Source: Eubacteriales bacterium (GTDB lineage: Bacteria > Bacillota > Clostridia > Oscillospirales > Acutalibacteraceae). Taken from it: DNA of 17,260 nucleotides. Location: positions 1-17,260 of the forward strand of contig JAUMXP010000013.1 in the NCBI GenBank assembly GCA_030529125.1, given 5' to 3'. The notes beneath the pieces are model-generated. The model saw nothing but the letters and a program-made list of their open reading frames with translations. It ran no database searches and was not told where the DNA came from. Positions 1 through 6,399 of this stretch are shown here, piece by piece. Each line of letters opens with the position of its first letter. Within the stretch, counting starts at the first letter, position 1. The position numbers and the translations under genes are program-made.

Positions 1-252
1 GAAATCTGGTTCATAGGTGGGAGCCACCTTATCCCACGTGAACAGCCTGCTGACTATATCCTCGGTGATGTAAACGGTGATGGTGAGGTTTCAGTAGTAG
101 ATGCTACTTTAGTACAGCGCCATGTTGCAAAAACTACCGTGCTCGAAGGTACAGCTTTATTAGCTGCTGACGTGACCGGCGAGGGTGAGGTTTCAGTAGT
201 AGACGCTACAGTTATCCAGCGTTTTGTTGCTAAGGTTATCGAAGAGTTTTAA
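1..252 (+). CDS. C-terminal part of a dockerin-containing secreted protein (5' truncated)
   Basis: The reading frame is open from the first base and stops with TAA at 250-252, so only the last 83 residues are visible. They contain a type I dockerin: two calcium-loop/helix repeats, one starting GDVNGDGEVSVVDAT and the second ADVTGEGEVSVVDAT, each followed by a QR-x-VAK helix. Dockerins bind cohesin domains, docking enzymes or other proteins onto scaffoldins or cell-surface cohesins. The catalytic or binding part of this protein lies outside the window, so its job is unknown. In the second repeat the loop Asn is Thr and the third-position Asp is Glu, so it is less canonical. A cohesin-like membrane protein is encoded 1.7 kb downstream, which makes a dockerin-cohesin relation worth considering but does not prove it. 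Confidence 0.88.
   Translation, partial: EIWFIGGSHLIPREQPADYILGDVNGDGEVSVVDATLVQRHVAKTTVLEGTALLAADVTGEGEVSVVDATVIQRFVAKVIEEF
82..203 (+). repeat. Internal dockerin repeat, 20-bp identical copies
   Basis: A stretch starting GGTGAGGTTTCAGTAGTAGA occurs identically at 82-101 and 184-203, exactly 102 bases (34 codons) apart. This is the nucleotide trace of the duplicated dockerin calcium loop. Identity at wobble positions suggests a recent duplication or gene conversion. Confidence 0.8.
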
Positions 253-268
253 TAATAAATATTAAATT

Positions 269-308
269 TTAAGCACCTGCGTAATCTTTCGCAGGTGCTT
301 AATTTTTT
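269..308 (+). terminator. Rho-independent terminator of the dockerin gene
   Basis: Perfect hairpin: arms AAGCACCTGC (271-280) and GCAGGTGCTT (291-300), extended by two TT/AA pairs, a 10-nt loop, then six T at 303-308. Confidence 0.92.
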
Positions 309-328
309 GCAAAAATGAAGATGAAAGG

Positions 329-358
329 TTGATTTTTTTGCTGTAAATAGTGTATTAT
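329..358 (+). promoter_or_regulatory. Probable sigma-A promoter for the SDR/cohesin operon
   Basis: TTGATT (329-334), 18-base spacer, TATTAT (353-358). It lies 28 bases before the ATG at 386 and just after the preceding terminator, so the three downstream genes probably start here. Confidence 0.5.
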
Positions 359-385
359 TAGCAGAGAAAATTATTGAGGTGGAGC

Positions 386-1228
386 ATGTCAGACAGAATA
401 CTTATCACTGGAAAAAACAGTTACATAGGGGATTCGTTTGCTCAGTATGTGAGTGAGAAGAGCTCTTACACTATTGATACAGTTGATATGCAAAGTGATG
501 AATGGGAAAATGCGGATTTTTCTCTTTATGACTCAGTGGTGCATGTAGCGGCTATTGTACACAGAAAGAACAAAGAAGTAACACAGCAAATGTACTTTGA
601 GGTTAACAGTGACCTTGCTTTCAATGTGGCAAAAAAAGCTAAAGACAGCGGAGTGAAACAGTTTGTGTTTATGAGCTCAATGAGTGTATATGGTATGAAC
701 ACAGGTGTTATCTCTAAAGATACAAAAATCAATCCTGCTAATTATTACGCAATGTCAAAGGCTGATGCTGAAAAGAGAATACAAAAGCTTGCCTGTGAAA
801 ACTTTACGGTGACTATTGTCAGACCACCGATGGTTTACGGAAAAGGATGCAAAGGCAATTATGTTACACTTGCAAAGTTTGCTAAGAAACGTCCGTTTTT
901 TGCACAATATAAATCACAGCGCAGCATGATATATATTGACAATTTATCTGCGTTTATTAAGAAATCTATAGACGAGAGATTGTCAGGAGTTTTCTGCCCT
1001 CAGGACAAGAACTATATTTCAACGTCTGAAATGGTCAGAAAAATCGCTGAAATTAACGGCAGAAAAATCAGAATGACAAAGATATTTAATCCTTTTATTA
1101 CACTGGCTTTGAAATTAAAAATCGGTATATTTTGTAAAGTGTTCGGTACACTTATCTATGATGATAGCCTTGCGATTGAGTTTGATAAGATAGATTTTGA
1201 TACAGCGATCAAGAAAACAGAAAGTTAA
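386..1228 (+). CDS. NAD-dependent epimerase/dehydratase (extended SDR)
   Basis: A 280-residue extended short-chain dehydrogenase/reductase of the kind that modifies nucleotide sugars. The N-terminal Rossmann motif is TGKNSYIG (residues 8-15), a variant of TGxxGxxG; a strand ending MSSMSVYG sits at 96-103; the catalytic pair is Y121 and K125 (YYAMSK); and RPP at 146-148 is typical of the family. The length is slightly short of the usual 300-340. The ATG at 386 is chosen because GAGGTGGAG (376-384) sits directly before it; an in-frame TTG at 374 would put the ribosome site inside the gene. It is the first gene of an operon with a second SDR 15 bases downstream. The substrate cannot be read from sequence; UDP-sugar epimerization or reduction for a surface glycan is the most likely class. 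Confidence 0.82.
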   Translation: MSDRILITGKNSYIGDSFAQYVSEKSSYTIDTVDMQSDEWENADFSLYDSVVHVAAIVHRKNKEVTQQMYFEVNSDLAFNVAKKAKDSGVKQFVFMSSMSVYGMNTGVISKDTKINPANYYAMSKADAEKRIQKLACENFTVTIVRPPMVYGKGCKGNYVTLAKFAKKRPFFAQYKSQRSMIYIDNLSAFIKKSIDERLSGVFCPQDKNYISTSEMVRKIAEINGRKIRMTKIFNPFITLALKLKIGIFCKVFGTLIYDDSLAIEFDKIDFDTAIKKTES

Positions 1229-1243
1229 AAACTGAGGTACAGT

Positions 1244-1978
1244 ATGAAAACAGCTCTGATTACAGGTGCTTCACGCGGTATAGGTACAGCGTGTGCGATA
1301 GCACTTGCTAAATGTTCATATAACATTGTTTTAAACTACAATAATAGCGAGGAGAAAGCGCTGAACCTTGCAAAAATACTAGCAGATAATTACGCAGTTG
1401 AGGTGCTCTGCGTCAAGGCGGATGTGTCTTATAAAGCACAGGTTGATGAGATGGTGAAAACTGCAATCGACAGATTCTCTACTATAGACGTACTCGTAAA
1501 TAATGCGGGTGTTTCACTTGAGAAACTGTTCACCGATACAACACTTGATGAATGGGATAAGGTTATATCCACTAACCTGACTTCTGTGTACAATGTAACT
1601 CATGCAGTGCTTCCTACAATGATTTCAAAGCATAGCGGAAGTGTTATAAATATCAGTTCAATGTGGGGTCAGGTGGGTGCATCCTGTGAGGTTGCTTATT
1701 CTGCATCTAAAGCAGGTGTTATAGGGCTTACAAAAGCACTCGCAAAAGAAGTAGCTCCGTCTAATATCCGTGTTAACTGTGTAGCACCGGGAGTTATTAT
1801 GACTGACATGATGAGCGGTTTTTCTGACGAAGATTTAGCTCTTATCAAAGAGGATATTCCTCTAGGCGATTTTGGTACTGCTAAGAATGTTGCTGATATT
1901 GTGAGCTTTCTAGCATCAGACAAAACACAGTATATCACCGGCCAGGTGATTGGTGTTAACGGCGGTATGGTTATATGA
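1244..1978 (+). CDS. SDR oxidoreductase, FabG/YmfI-like
   Basis: A 244-residue classical SDR. Visible motifs are the cofactor loop TGASRGIG (7-14), NNAG (86-89), and the catalytic tetrad N111, S139, Y152 and K156 (YSASK), followed by PG at 182-183 and the C-terminal VNGG. This is the 3-oxoacyl-ACP reductase (FabG) architecture. No other fatty-acid genes are adjacent, so a stand-alone role is likely. One candidate is the YmfI type, which reduces the 5-aminopentanone group on elongation factor P in Bacillus and is common in Clostridia. FabG itself or a sugar/alcohol dehydrogenase remain possible. The ATG at 1244 has TGAGGT at 1233-1238. Its stop TGA overlaps the ATG of the cohesin-like gene (ATGA at 1975-1978), so the two are probably translationally coupled. 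Confidence 0.85.
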   Translation: MKTALITGASRGIGTACAIALAKCSYNIVLNYNNSEEKALNLAKILADNYAVEVLCVKADVSYKAQVDEMVKTAIDRFSTIDVLVNNAGVSLEKLFTDTTLDEWDKVISTNLTSVYNVTHAVLPTMISKHSGSVINISSMWGQVGASCEVAYSASKAGVIGLTKALAKEVAPSNIRVNCVAPGVIMTDMMSGFSDEDLALIKEDIPLGDFGTAKNVADIVSFLASDKTQYITGQVIGVNGGMVI

Positions 1979-2694
1979 AGAAACTAGTGACAGCCATACT
2001 CATAGTTACTTTTACACTGAGCTTTTGCTTTAGTTGCTTTGCAGCCGAAACTGCTTTTGTTTCACTCTCTGTTGATAGAGTTAAGACCAACAGGCTCTTT
2101 GATTTAGAGCTTTCTATGAAGTGTAATGACAAAGTCTGTGGTGGCGAATTTGAGCTAACATATGATGATAGTATTGTTGAGTTCAGAGATGTTAGTAGTG
2201 AGCTTTTCGAAGTCGATGCAGCAGCTAAAGACGGCAAGGTGAAAATCTTATTTGCGCGTGCATACGGAAAACTGCTTGATACAAAAACACCTATCCTGAG
2301 TCTAAAGTTCAAGAGCATCAGTGATGGTGCTTTTGATACGGATTTAATTTCTATCCAGTGCGTAAATGAAGATCTCAAAGATATTAGTGTTAAAGCTACA
2401 CCGTGCACTGTCACAATAGAGGGTAGCTCGGTCAAATCAAAAAGCAGCACAAAAAGTGATGGCAAAAGCGGTACAGGAAAAGACGAAGAAGATGACTACG
2501 TTGAAGAGCCGGAGAGTGATAGTCTGACTGCTCCTGACTCAGTTTATGAACTTAGTGGTGATAACACTACAAATACTATAGTTTTCGTTGTTTGCACAGT
2601 GTGTGGTGGTGCAGCTTTGTTCTTGCTTGGAATGCTAGTATCTAAGAAAACAGGTAGAAAAGATAAAAAATCGGAACAGGATAAGTTAGAATAG
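1975..2694 (+). CDS. Membrane-anchored cohesin-like domain protein
   Basis: 239 residues in four parts. Residues 1-24 are a signal peptide (KK, hydrophobic core, cleavage near CFA-AE). Residues about 26-150 are a beta-rich domain that matches the cohesin pattern: a short first strand, then GGEFELTYDDSIVEF (56-70), a GKVKILFA strand (87-94) and a late PILSLKFKS strand (106-114). Residues 151-200 are a Ser/Lys then Asp/Glu-rich linker. Residues about 201-223 are a transmembrane helix, ending in a basic KK..GRKDKK tail. The domain would face outside the membrane. Cohesins bind dockerins, and a dockerin protein ends at 252, but cohesin-like folds also occur outside cellulosome systems. The start overlaps the SDR stop by four bases. 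No sortase motif is seen; anchoring is by the helix. Confidence 0.75.
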   Translation: MKKLVTAILIVTFTLSFCFSCFAAETAFVSLSVDRVKTNRLFDLELSMKCNDKVCGGEFELTYDDSIVEFRDVSSELFEVDAAAKDGKVKILFARAYGKLLDTKTPILSLKFKSISDGAFDTDLISIQCVNEDLKDISVKATPCTVTIEGSSVKSKSSTKSDGKSGTGKDEEDDYVEEPESDSLTAPDSVYELSGDNTTNTIVFVVCTVCGGAALFLLGMLVSKKTGRKDKKSEQDKLE

Positions 2695-2703
2695 TTATAT
2701 TTT

Positions 2704-2734
2704 AGCCTCTCAAAGTATTGGGAGGCTTTTATTT
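2704..2734 (+). terminator. Terminator of the SDR/cohesin operon
   Basis: AGCCTCTC (2704-2711) pairs with GGGAGGCT (2720-2727), with one G-U pair and an 8-nt loop, followed by TTTATTT. Confidence 0.85.
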
Positions 2735-2764
2735 ATCTTAAAATTTGCTTAGATAGTATATCTG

Positions 2765-2792
2765 TTGACTTTTACCTATACTATGGTAGAAT
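2765..2792 (+). promoter_or_regulatory. Extended -10 promoter for the C39-like protease
   Basis: TTGACT (2765-2770), 16-base spacer, TAGAAT (2787-2792) preceded by TGG (2784-2786) as an extended -10. It is placed 30 bases before the start codon. Confidence 0.75.
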
Positions 2793-2822
2793 TAGGCAAA
2801 CAGCTCATTAGGTGAGGTAGTT

Positions 2823-3638
2823 ATGAATAATAAAAAGAAATGGCTTCTGATTCTTTTGCTTGTTGTCGGACTTGTTCTGACAGTTGCGGTAACAGCGATT
2901 GTGTCAATCAACAACAGTGATACAGTCAATGGTGACAGCAGTACAAACGATAACGTTCAAAGCAACGAAGCTGAAACAGATCGACAAAATGACAATGCAA
3001 TGCCAAGCTCACATATCATTGATAATGTACCTGTAATCAAGCAGGAAAGTCCACTCAACGCTGGCTGTGAAACCTATGCGTGTACTATGCTGTTGCAGTC
3101 TCAGGGTATAGATATGGATCAGTTTGAGTTTGCTAATGAATACCTTGTTCAAAAACCTATCTATTGTAGCGGCGGTGAAAACTGGTACGGCCCTGATATG
3201 GACTCTGCGTATGTCGGTGAGATTGAGTGGGGCTATGGAGTAAATTCACCTGCTATGGGTAAATTTATGAATCAGATGCTTACTGATAAAGGCTCTGAGA
3301 AAAGAGCACAGGTCCTAAGCAATGTAGAGCTTGAACAGTTGTGTAAGGGTTATATTGCGAACGATATTCCTGTTATGATATGGGCTACTACTAATATGCA
3401 GGAGCCATATGTTATGAGAATATGGAGCATCAACTATGTTGACGAGGAGATATCAGATGCACAGATAGGCGACGCTGAACAGTGGTTGCAGAACGAGCAT
3501 TGTCTGGTGCTTATCGGATACGACGAACTTAACTATTATTTTGCAGATTCAGTTGCGGGTGATGTATCAGTTTTTGATAAAGAAACTGTAAAAATAAGAT
3601 ACGAAGAGCTTGATATGCAGGCAATCGTTGTAAAATAA
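2823..3638 (+). CDS. Exported C39-like cysteine peptidase
   Basis: 271 residues. Residues 7-29 form one N-terminal hydrophobic helix (signal anchor), followed by a low-complexity Asn/Ser/Asp linker to about 65 and a papain-like domain of the peptidase C39_2 type. The oxyanion Gln is Q74 and the nucleophile C82 (SPLNAGCETYA); H226 lies in NEHCLVLIGYD and D242 in YYFADS, giving the expected Cys-His-Asp order. The enzyme should act outside the cell, tethered to the membrane. C39-like proteins cleave peptide leaders or other peptides, but no ABC exporter or peptide substrate gene is adjacent, so the substrate is unknown. The ATG at 2823 has AGGTGAGG at 2810-2817. It is a monocistronic unit between its own promoter and a downstream palindrome. 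Confidence 0.8.
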   Translation: MNNKKKWLLILLLVVGLVLTVAVTAIVSINNSDTVNGDSSTNDNVQSNEAETDRQNDNAMPSSHIIDNVPVIKQESPLNAGCETYACTMLLQSQGIDMDQFEFANEYLVQKPIYCSGGENWYGPDMDSAYVGEIEWGYGVNSPAMGKFMNQMLTDKGSEKRAQVLSNVELEQLCKGYIANDIPVMIWATTNMQEPYVMRIWSINYVDEEISDAQIGDAEQWLQNEHCLVLIGYDELNYYFADSVAGDVSVFDKETVKIRYEELDMQAIVVK

Positions 3639-3646
3639 GGTATAGA

Positions 3647-3722
3647 AAAAGGCTGTCTTTAATGATATGCACCTCCAAAAGTGTCTAACTTTTGGGGTTC
3701 ACTTCATAACGGACAGCCTTTT
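3647..3722. terminator. Long palindrome, bidirectional terminator with IS-end-like core
   Basis: The arms are 3647-3682 and 3688-3722 around a 5-nt centre (GTCTA). The outer 11 bases (AAAAGGCTGTC / GACAGCCTTTT) pair perfectly and have T-runs on both strands, so it can end both the protease gene (+) and the zinc-ribbon gene (-). The inner arms carry CTCCAAAAGT / ACTTTTGGGG, which resembles the ends of some IS3-family elements. It could be a MITE-like remnant or an elaborated terminator. Confidence 0.7.
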
Positions 3723-3752
3723 GTTTTATGGATTGTTTACTTTTGAAGCGCT

Positions 3753-4169
3753 CTAGTTGTCATTTGAAAGTATATACAAACAGTGTGTACAGTATTTGTT
3801 GTATTTGTCATTAGGTGTGCCACATTTAGGACATGCAATCATTCCTTCTGGGATATACTGTGTGTGCTGCTTTTTTTCAAATGTTATTTGATTTTTGAAG
3901 GAAAAGTCTGTTATTTCAGGTTTTATACCGGTTGATTTAGATGCTATATAGACAGAAGCATCGGAGTTTTCTACTAGATGACCGAAAGAGTAGAGTAGTA
4001 GTGCAGAAATGTATGCAACGATAACACCTCCGACTAATACGCCTAAGCCGATAAGAAAATCCTCAAAGTTAAACCAAATAACAACAGCTGTTATTATAGA
4101 GGCAAGAGTTTCCGTAAAGAATGTACCAACTGCGACAAATTTTAATACTCTACCAGGTTTATTAAACAT
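3753..4169 (-). CDS. Small membrane protein with C-terminal zinc ribbon
   Basis: 138 residues. Two hydrophobic helices at about 11-33 and 38-61 are followed by a polar stretch and a C-terminal zinc ribbon with C113-P-K-C116 and C127-T-H-C130. Both cysteine pairs should be cytoplasmic, as is usual for this fold. The combination is common among uncharacterised Firmicutes membrane proteins and does not point to a known pathway. The ATG at 4167-4169 (minus strand) is preceded by GAGGTG five bases away. It has its own consensus promoter at 4197-4225 and converges on the protease gene, sharing the palindrome as terminator. Confidence 0.75.
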   Translation of the reverse strand: MFNKPGRVLKFVAVGTFFTETLASIITAVVIWFNFEDFLIGLGVLVGGVIVAYISALLLYSFGHLVENSDASVYIASKSTGIKPEITDFSFKNQITFEKKQHTQYIPEGMIACPKCGTPNDKYNKYCTHCLYILSNDN

Positions 4170-4196
4170 AAAAACACCTCTTTGTTTGATAAATAA

Positions 4197-4225
4197 ATTA
4201 TATCACAAGGAGAAAGTGTGGTCAA
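4197..4225 (-). promoter_or_regulatory. Consensus promoter for the zinc-ribbon gene
   Basis: On the minus strand: TTGACC (4220-4225), 17-base spacer, TATAAT (4197-4202) with an upstream TGA as extended -10. Confidence 0.85.
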
Positions 4226-4232
4226 TAAATTA

Positions 4233-4258
4233 GGCACAGAGAAAACATTCTCTGTGCC
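4233..4258 (-). terminator. Terminator of the coaX cluster
   Basis: Perfect 11-bp hairpin GGCACAGAGAA / TTCTCTGTGCC (4233-4243 and 4248-4258) with a 4-nt loop, 11 bases past the flavin reductase stop. The T-tract is weak (TAATTTATT), so some read-through into the zinc-ribbon gene is possible. Confidence 0.75.
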
Positions 4259-4269
4259 ATTAATTTGCT

Positions 4270-4764
4270 TTATTTTTTCAGAACTTTTACAATTTCACCG
4301 ATGAATACGCGGTGGTAGTCATCGCCGTTGTAATTAGAGAGTAAAGCTTTGTCTATAAAGCAGTCTTCAGTCATATCCTGAATGTAGAGTTTCTTGCAGA
4401 TTATGACGGTGTCAGCCTCATCAAAGTATGGGGCGTTTTCATCAAACTGAGCAGTGATGTTACATTCTTTTGCTTTGTCCACATCACGACCGCTGTACTT
4501 ACCACAGTAGCTTAGTACATCGCGGTATTTCTCATCAAAAAACGAGAGAGAAAAATACTCGTTTGAATTGAGAAAAGAGAATGTGTGACGAGATGGGCGG
4601 ACAAATGCAAAGACTACGTTTTTGTTCCATAATACACCCACACCGCCCCATGATGCGGTCATAGTGTTGTAGTTTTGCTTGTCTCCGCTTGTAATAAGCA
4701 TCCAGTCTTTGCCTATCATTTCAATAGGTGATTTAGGCAAGTTTGTAACAGAAATTTCACGCAT
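4270..4764 (-). CDS. Flavin reductase family protein (FMN-binding split barrel)
   Basis: 164 residues with the look of the flavin reductase-like split barrel: a TASWGGVGVLWNKN segment (36-49), then VFAFVRPSRHTFSFL (51-65) and YFSLSFF (70-76). These are the strands that bind FMN in this family. Members reduce flavins with NAD(P)H or act as FMN-dependent redox proteins; many clostridial members are uncharacterised. The start is the ATG at 4762-4764 (minus strand), six bases after CGGAGG; a TTG 18 bases further upstream lacks a site. It is the last gene of the coaX cluster, 30 bases after the ECF gene, but its relation to CoA synthesis is not evident. Confidence 0.82.
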   Translation of the reverse strand: MREISVTNLPKSPIEMIGKDWMLITSGDKQNYNTMTASWGGVGVLWNKNVVFAFVRPSRHTFSFLNSNEYFSLSFFDEKYRDVLSYCGKYSGRDVDKAKECNITAQFDENAPYFDEADTVIICKKLYIQDMTEDCFIDKALLSNYNGDDYHRVFIGEIVKVLKK

Positions 4765-4794
4765 AAGAGCCTCCGAAAACAAAGTAAAGAAGTT

Positions 4795-5385
4795 TTATCT
4801 GCTTTTTCTAATAGCGTTAATAATCTTGATTATAATTGGGCTTAACAGCATATTTACGCCGAGTTCAACAAGGAAGTTGATGCCTGTGAGACCAAAGATT
4901 ACGTAGTAGAGTAAGTCGTTGCCACCTGCCCAAGCTATTAAAATATCCTTAAAGAAAAGAGCTAGACCAGCTATGAAAATTCCCGTATTGACTACAGGTG
5001 CTGCAAAGCCTGCAACGATTGTAGCAACAATCGAGTTTTTCTTAGCGATAATTCTGTACAGAAGTCCGCTTACATAGCCTGCGGTTACACCCTTTATCAT
5101 ACAAACGAGTATGCATAAAAATGGGCTTGCGTTCCATACCATAGCGCCACCGAAATCTGCGCCAATAGCACACATAACGAGAACTACTACGCTGAAAACT
5201 CCGCCCAAGAATGCTCCTGCCTTTTCGTCGAATAAAGCGGAGCCGATGATAATCGGAATCAGTGCGAGTGTGATAGGAAACGGCTTTGTTGGGAAGTAAG
5301 TTGTGAGTACCTGAAGCACGATGATGATAGCACTCAGAATACCAAGGCTTACTAACCTAACGGTTTTTTGTTTTGTGTTTGTCAT
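4795..5385 (-). CDS. ECF transporter S-component, possibly for pantothenate
   Basis: 196 residues, nearly all hydrophobic, with about six membrane helices (roughly 10-30, 36-52, 57-75, 85-110, 118-145 and 158-190). This fits the substrate-binding S-component of energy-coupling factor vitamin importers, which share a separately encoded EcfA/EcfA'/EcfT module not seen here. The gene lies directly downstream of coaX, the kinase that traps pantothenate, so pantothenate is the best guess for the substrate (a PanT-like role); this rests on context only. The start is the ATG at 5383-5385 with AGGAGG at 5394-5399; a longer frame adding 14 residues would include the ribosome site and is rejected. 79 bases separate it from coaX, without a clear promoter. 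Confidence 0.75.
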   Translation of the reverse strand: MTNTKQKTVRLVSLGILSAIIIVLQVLTTYFPTKPFPITLALIPIIIGSALFDEKAGAFLGGVFSVVVLVMCAIGADFGGAMVWNASPFLCILVCMIKGVTAGYVSGLLYRIIAKKNSIVATIVAGFAAPVVNTGIFIAGLALFFKDILIAWAGGNDLLYYVIFGLTGINFLVELGVNMLLSPIIIKIINAIRKSR

Positions 5386-5464
5386 TTTATATACCTCCTG
5401 CTGCCTCTCATAAAAGATGAAGCGCAAATTTTGACTGATTAGTTTTTAAAAACGATATTCTATT

Positions 5465-6229
5465 TTATGAGTTTTTAGCGTAAATGATTCTAAGGCCCTC
5501 TAAGATGAGTTCGTCTTTTAATACGATGTCGTGGCAACAGCTGTCAACGATCATCGGCGCGATACCGCCGGTAGCTACAACAGAACATTTGCAGCCGAGT
5601 TCTTCCTCGAATTTATCTATCATACCGTCAATCATACACGCAGTGCCCAAAACAACACCAGAGCGGATAGAATCGTCAGTGTTTTTGCCTATGATATTAG
5701 CAGGTGCTTTGAGTTCTATAGAAGGCAGAAGTGCACCGTGAGCAGTGAGTGCATCAAGCGAAATGGATACACCTGGTGCGATAGTACCACCGAGCATTCT
5801 GCGGTTTTTATCTATAGCAAACATAGCAGTAGCAGTGCCCATTGAAATAACGATACAAGGACCGTCAAACATAGCCTGCGCAGCTGCACCTGCAACCACC
5901 AGATCAGCACCTAATGTAGCAGGGTCTTCTATGCAGATGTTGACACCTGTCTTAATCCCAGGACCTACTATCAGAGCATCAATTCCGGTGACGCTCTTGA
6001 CAGCGGCTTTTAAGCGCTGAGTGATGCGAGGTACTACCGAGCAGATTATACAACCGTCGATAGAAAAAGCATCGACAGAGTAAACTTGAAAAAGTGTGTA
6101 TAGCTCAACCGCTATTTCGTCAGCAGTTTTGTGACTGTCTGTTGAAATCTTGATTATTCTGTGGAGCTCGTCACCGTCGTAAATACCGAGCTTGATATTT
6201 GTGTTTCCGACATCTATTGTAAGTAACAT
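5465..6229 (-). CDS. coaX: Type III pantothenate kinase
   Basis: 254 residues, the normal CoaX length. It phosphorylates pantothenate with ATP, the first committed step of coenzyme A synthesis in the cytoplasm. Visible motifs are DVGNTNIKLG (6-15, phosphate 1, catalytic D6), GPGIKTG (89-95), the GAD motif (G107-A108-D109) followed by L rather than the common R, GTAT (131-134, phosphate 2), GGTIAPG (147-153) and ATGG (219-222). The position just ahead of GTAT, usually Asp (DxGTAT), is Ser129 here. The ATG at 6227-6229 has AAAGGA nine bases upstream. It is the first gene of a cluster with an S-component and a flavin reductase, and is divergent from transketolase. Confidence 0.92.
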   Translation of the reverse strand: MLLTIDVGNTNIKLGIYDGDELHRIIKISTDSHKTADEIAVELYTLFQVYSVDAFSIDGCIICSVVPRITQRLKAAVKSVTGIDALIVGPGIKTGVNICIEDPATLGADLVVAGAAAQAMFDGPCIVISMGTATAMFAIDKNRRMLGGTIAPGVSISLDALTAHGALLPSIELKAPANIIGKNTDDSIRSGVVLGTACMIDGMIDKFEEELGCKCSVVATGGIAPMIVDSCCHDIVLKDELILEGLRIIYAKNS

Positions 6230-6251
6230 TTTACACAGTTCCTTTCGCGAT

Positions 6252-6267
6252 TTGTATAATTATACAA
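6252..6267. promoter_or_regulatory. Perfect 16-bp palindrome over the coaX -10 box
   Basis: TTGTATAATTATACAA is its own reverse complement and contains the coaX -10 hexamer. It may be an operator, but AT-rich -10 regions can be palindromic by chance. Confidence 0.4.
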
Positions 6268-6287
6268 TTTTTGGAGCATTATTTCAA
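6259..6287 (-). promoter_or_regulatory. Consensus promoter for coaX
   Basis: On the minus strand: TTGAAA (6282-6287), 17-base spacer, TATAAT (6259-6264), 30 bases before the coaX start. Confidence 0.85.
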
Positions 6288-6348
6288 TATAATTTAAACT
6301 TTATTTTTTGTCGAATTTTCTTATTTGAAAAATACAGGATTTTTTGTA

Positions 6349-6357
6349 TGTTAGAAT
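6349..6357 (+). promoter_or_regulatory. Probable extended -10 for the transketolase operon
   Basis: TGTTAGAAT (6349-6357) fits TGn plus a -10 hexamer. No good -35 lies 17 bases upstream; TTGAAA at 6325-6330 is 21 bases away from it. Confidence 0.4.
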
Positions 6358-6399
6358 ATATGTGAACTATGTTTACGTTATCTTTGAGGAGGTCAAACG

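Noticed and set aside
374..385. Upstream TTG start for the extended SDR
   Set aside because: It would place GAGGTGGAG inside the coding region; the ATG at 386 directly follows it.
1971..2465. Minus-strand open frame of 164 codons opposite the cohesin-like gene
   Set aside because: It lies inside a well-supported coding gene, has no ribosome site or promoter, and its Ser/Leu-rich product matches nothing I know.
5386..5427. Fourteen-residue N-terminal extension of the ECF S-component
   Set aside because: The AGGAGG site sits inside it and fits the ATG at 5383-5385.
5484..6020. Three plus-strand open frames opposite coaX
   Set aside because: coaX motifs are clear on the other strand; these frames are shadows without start signals.
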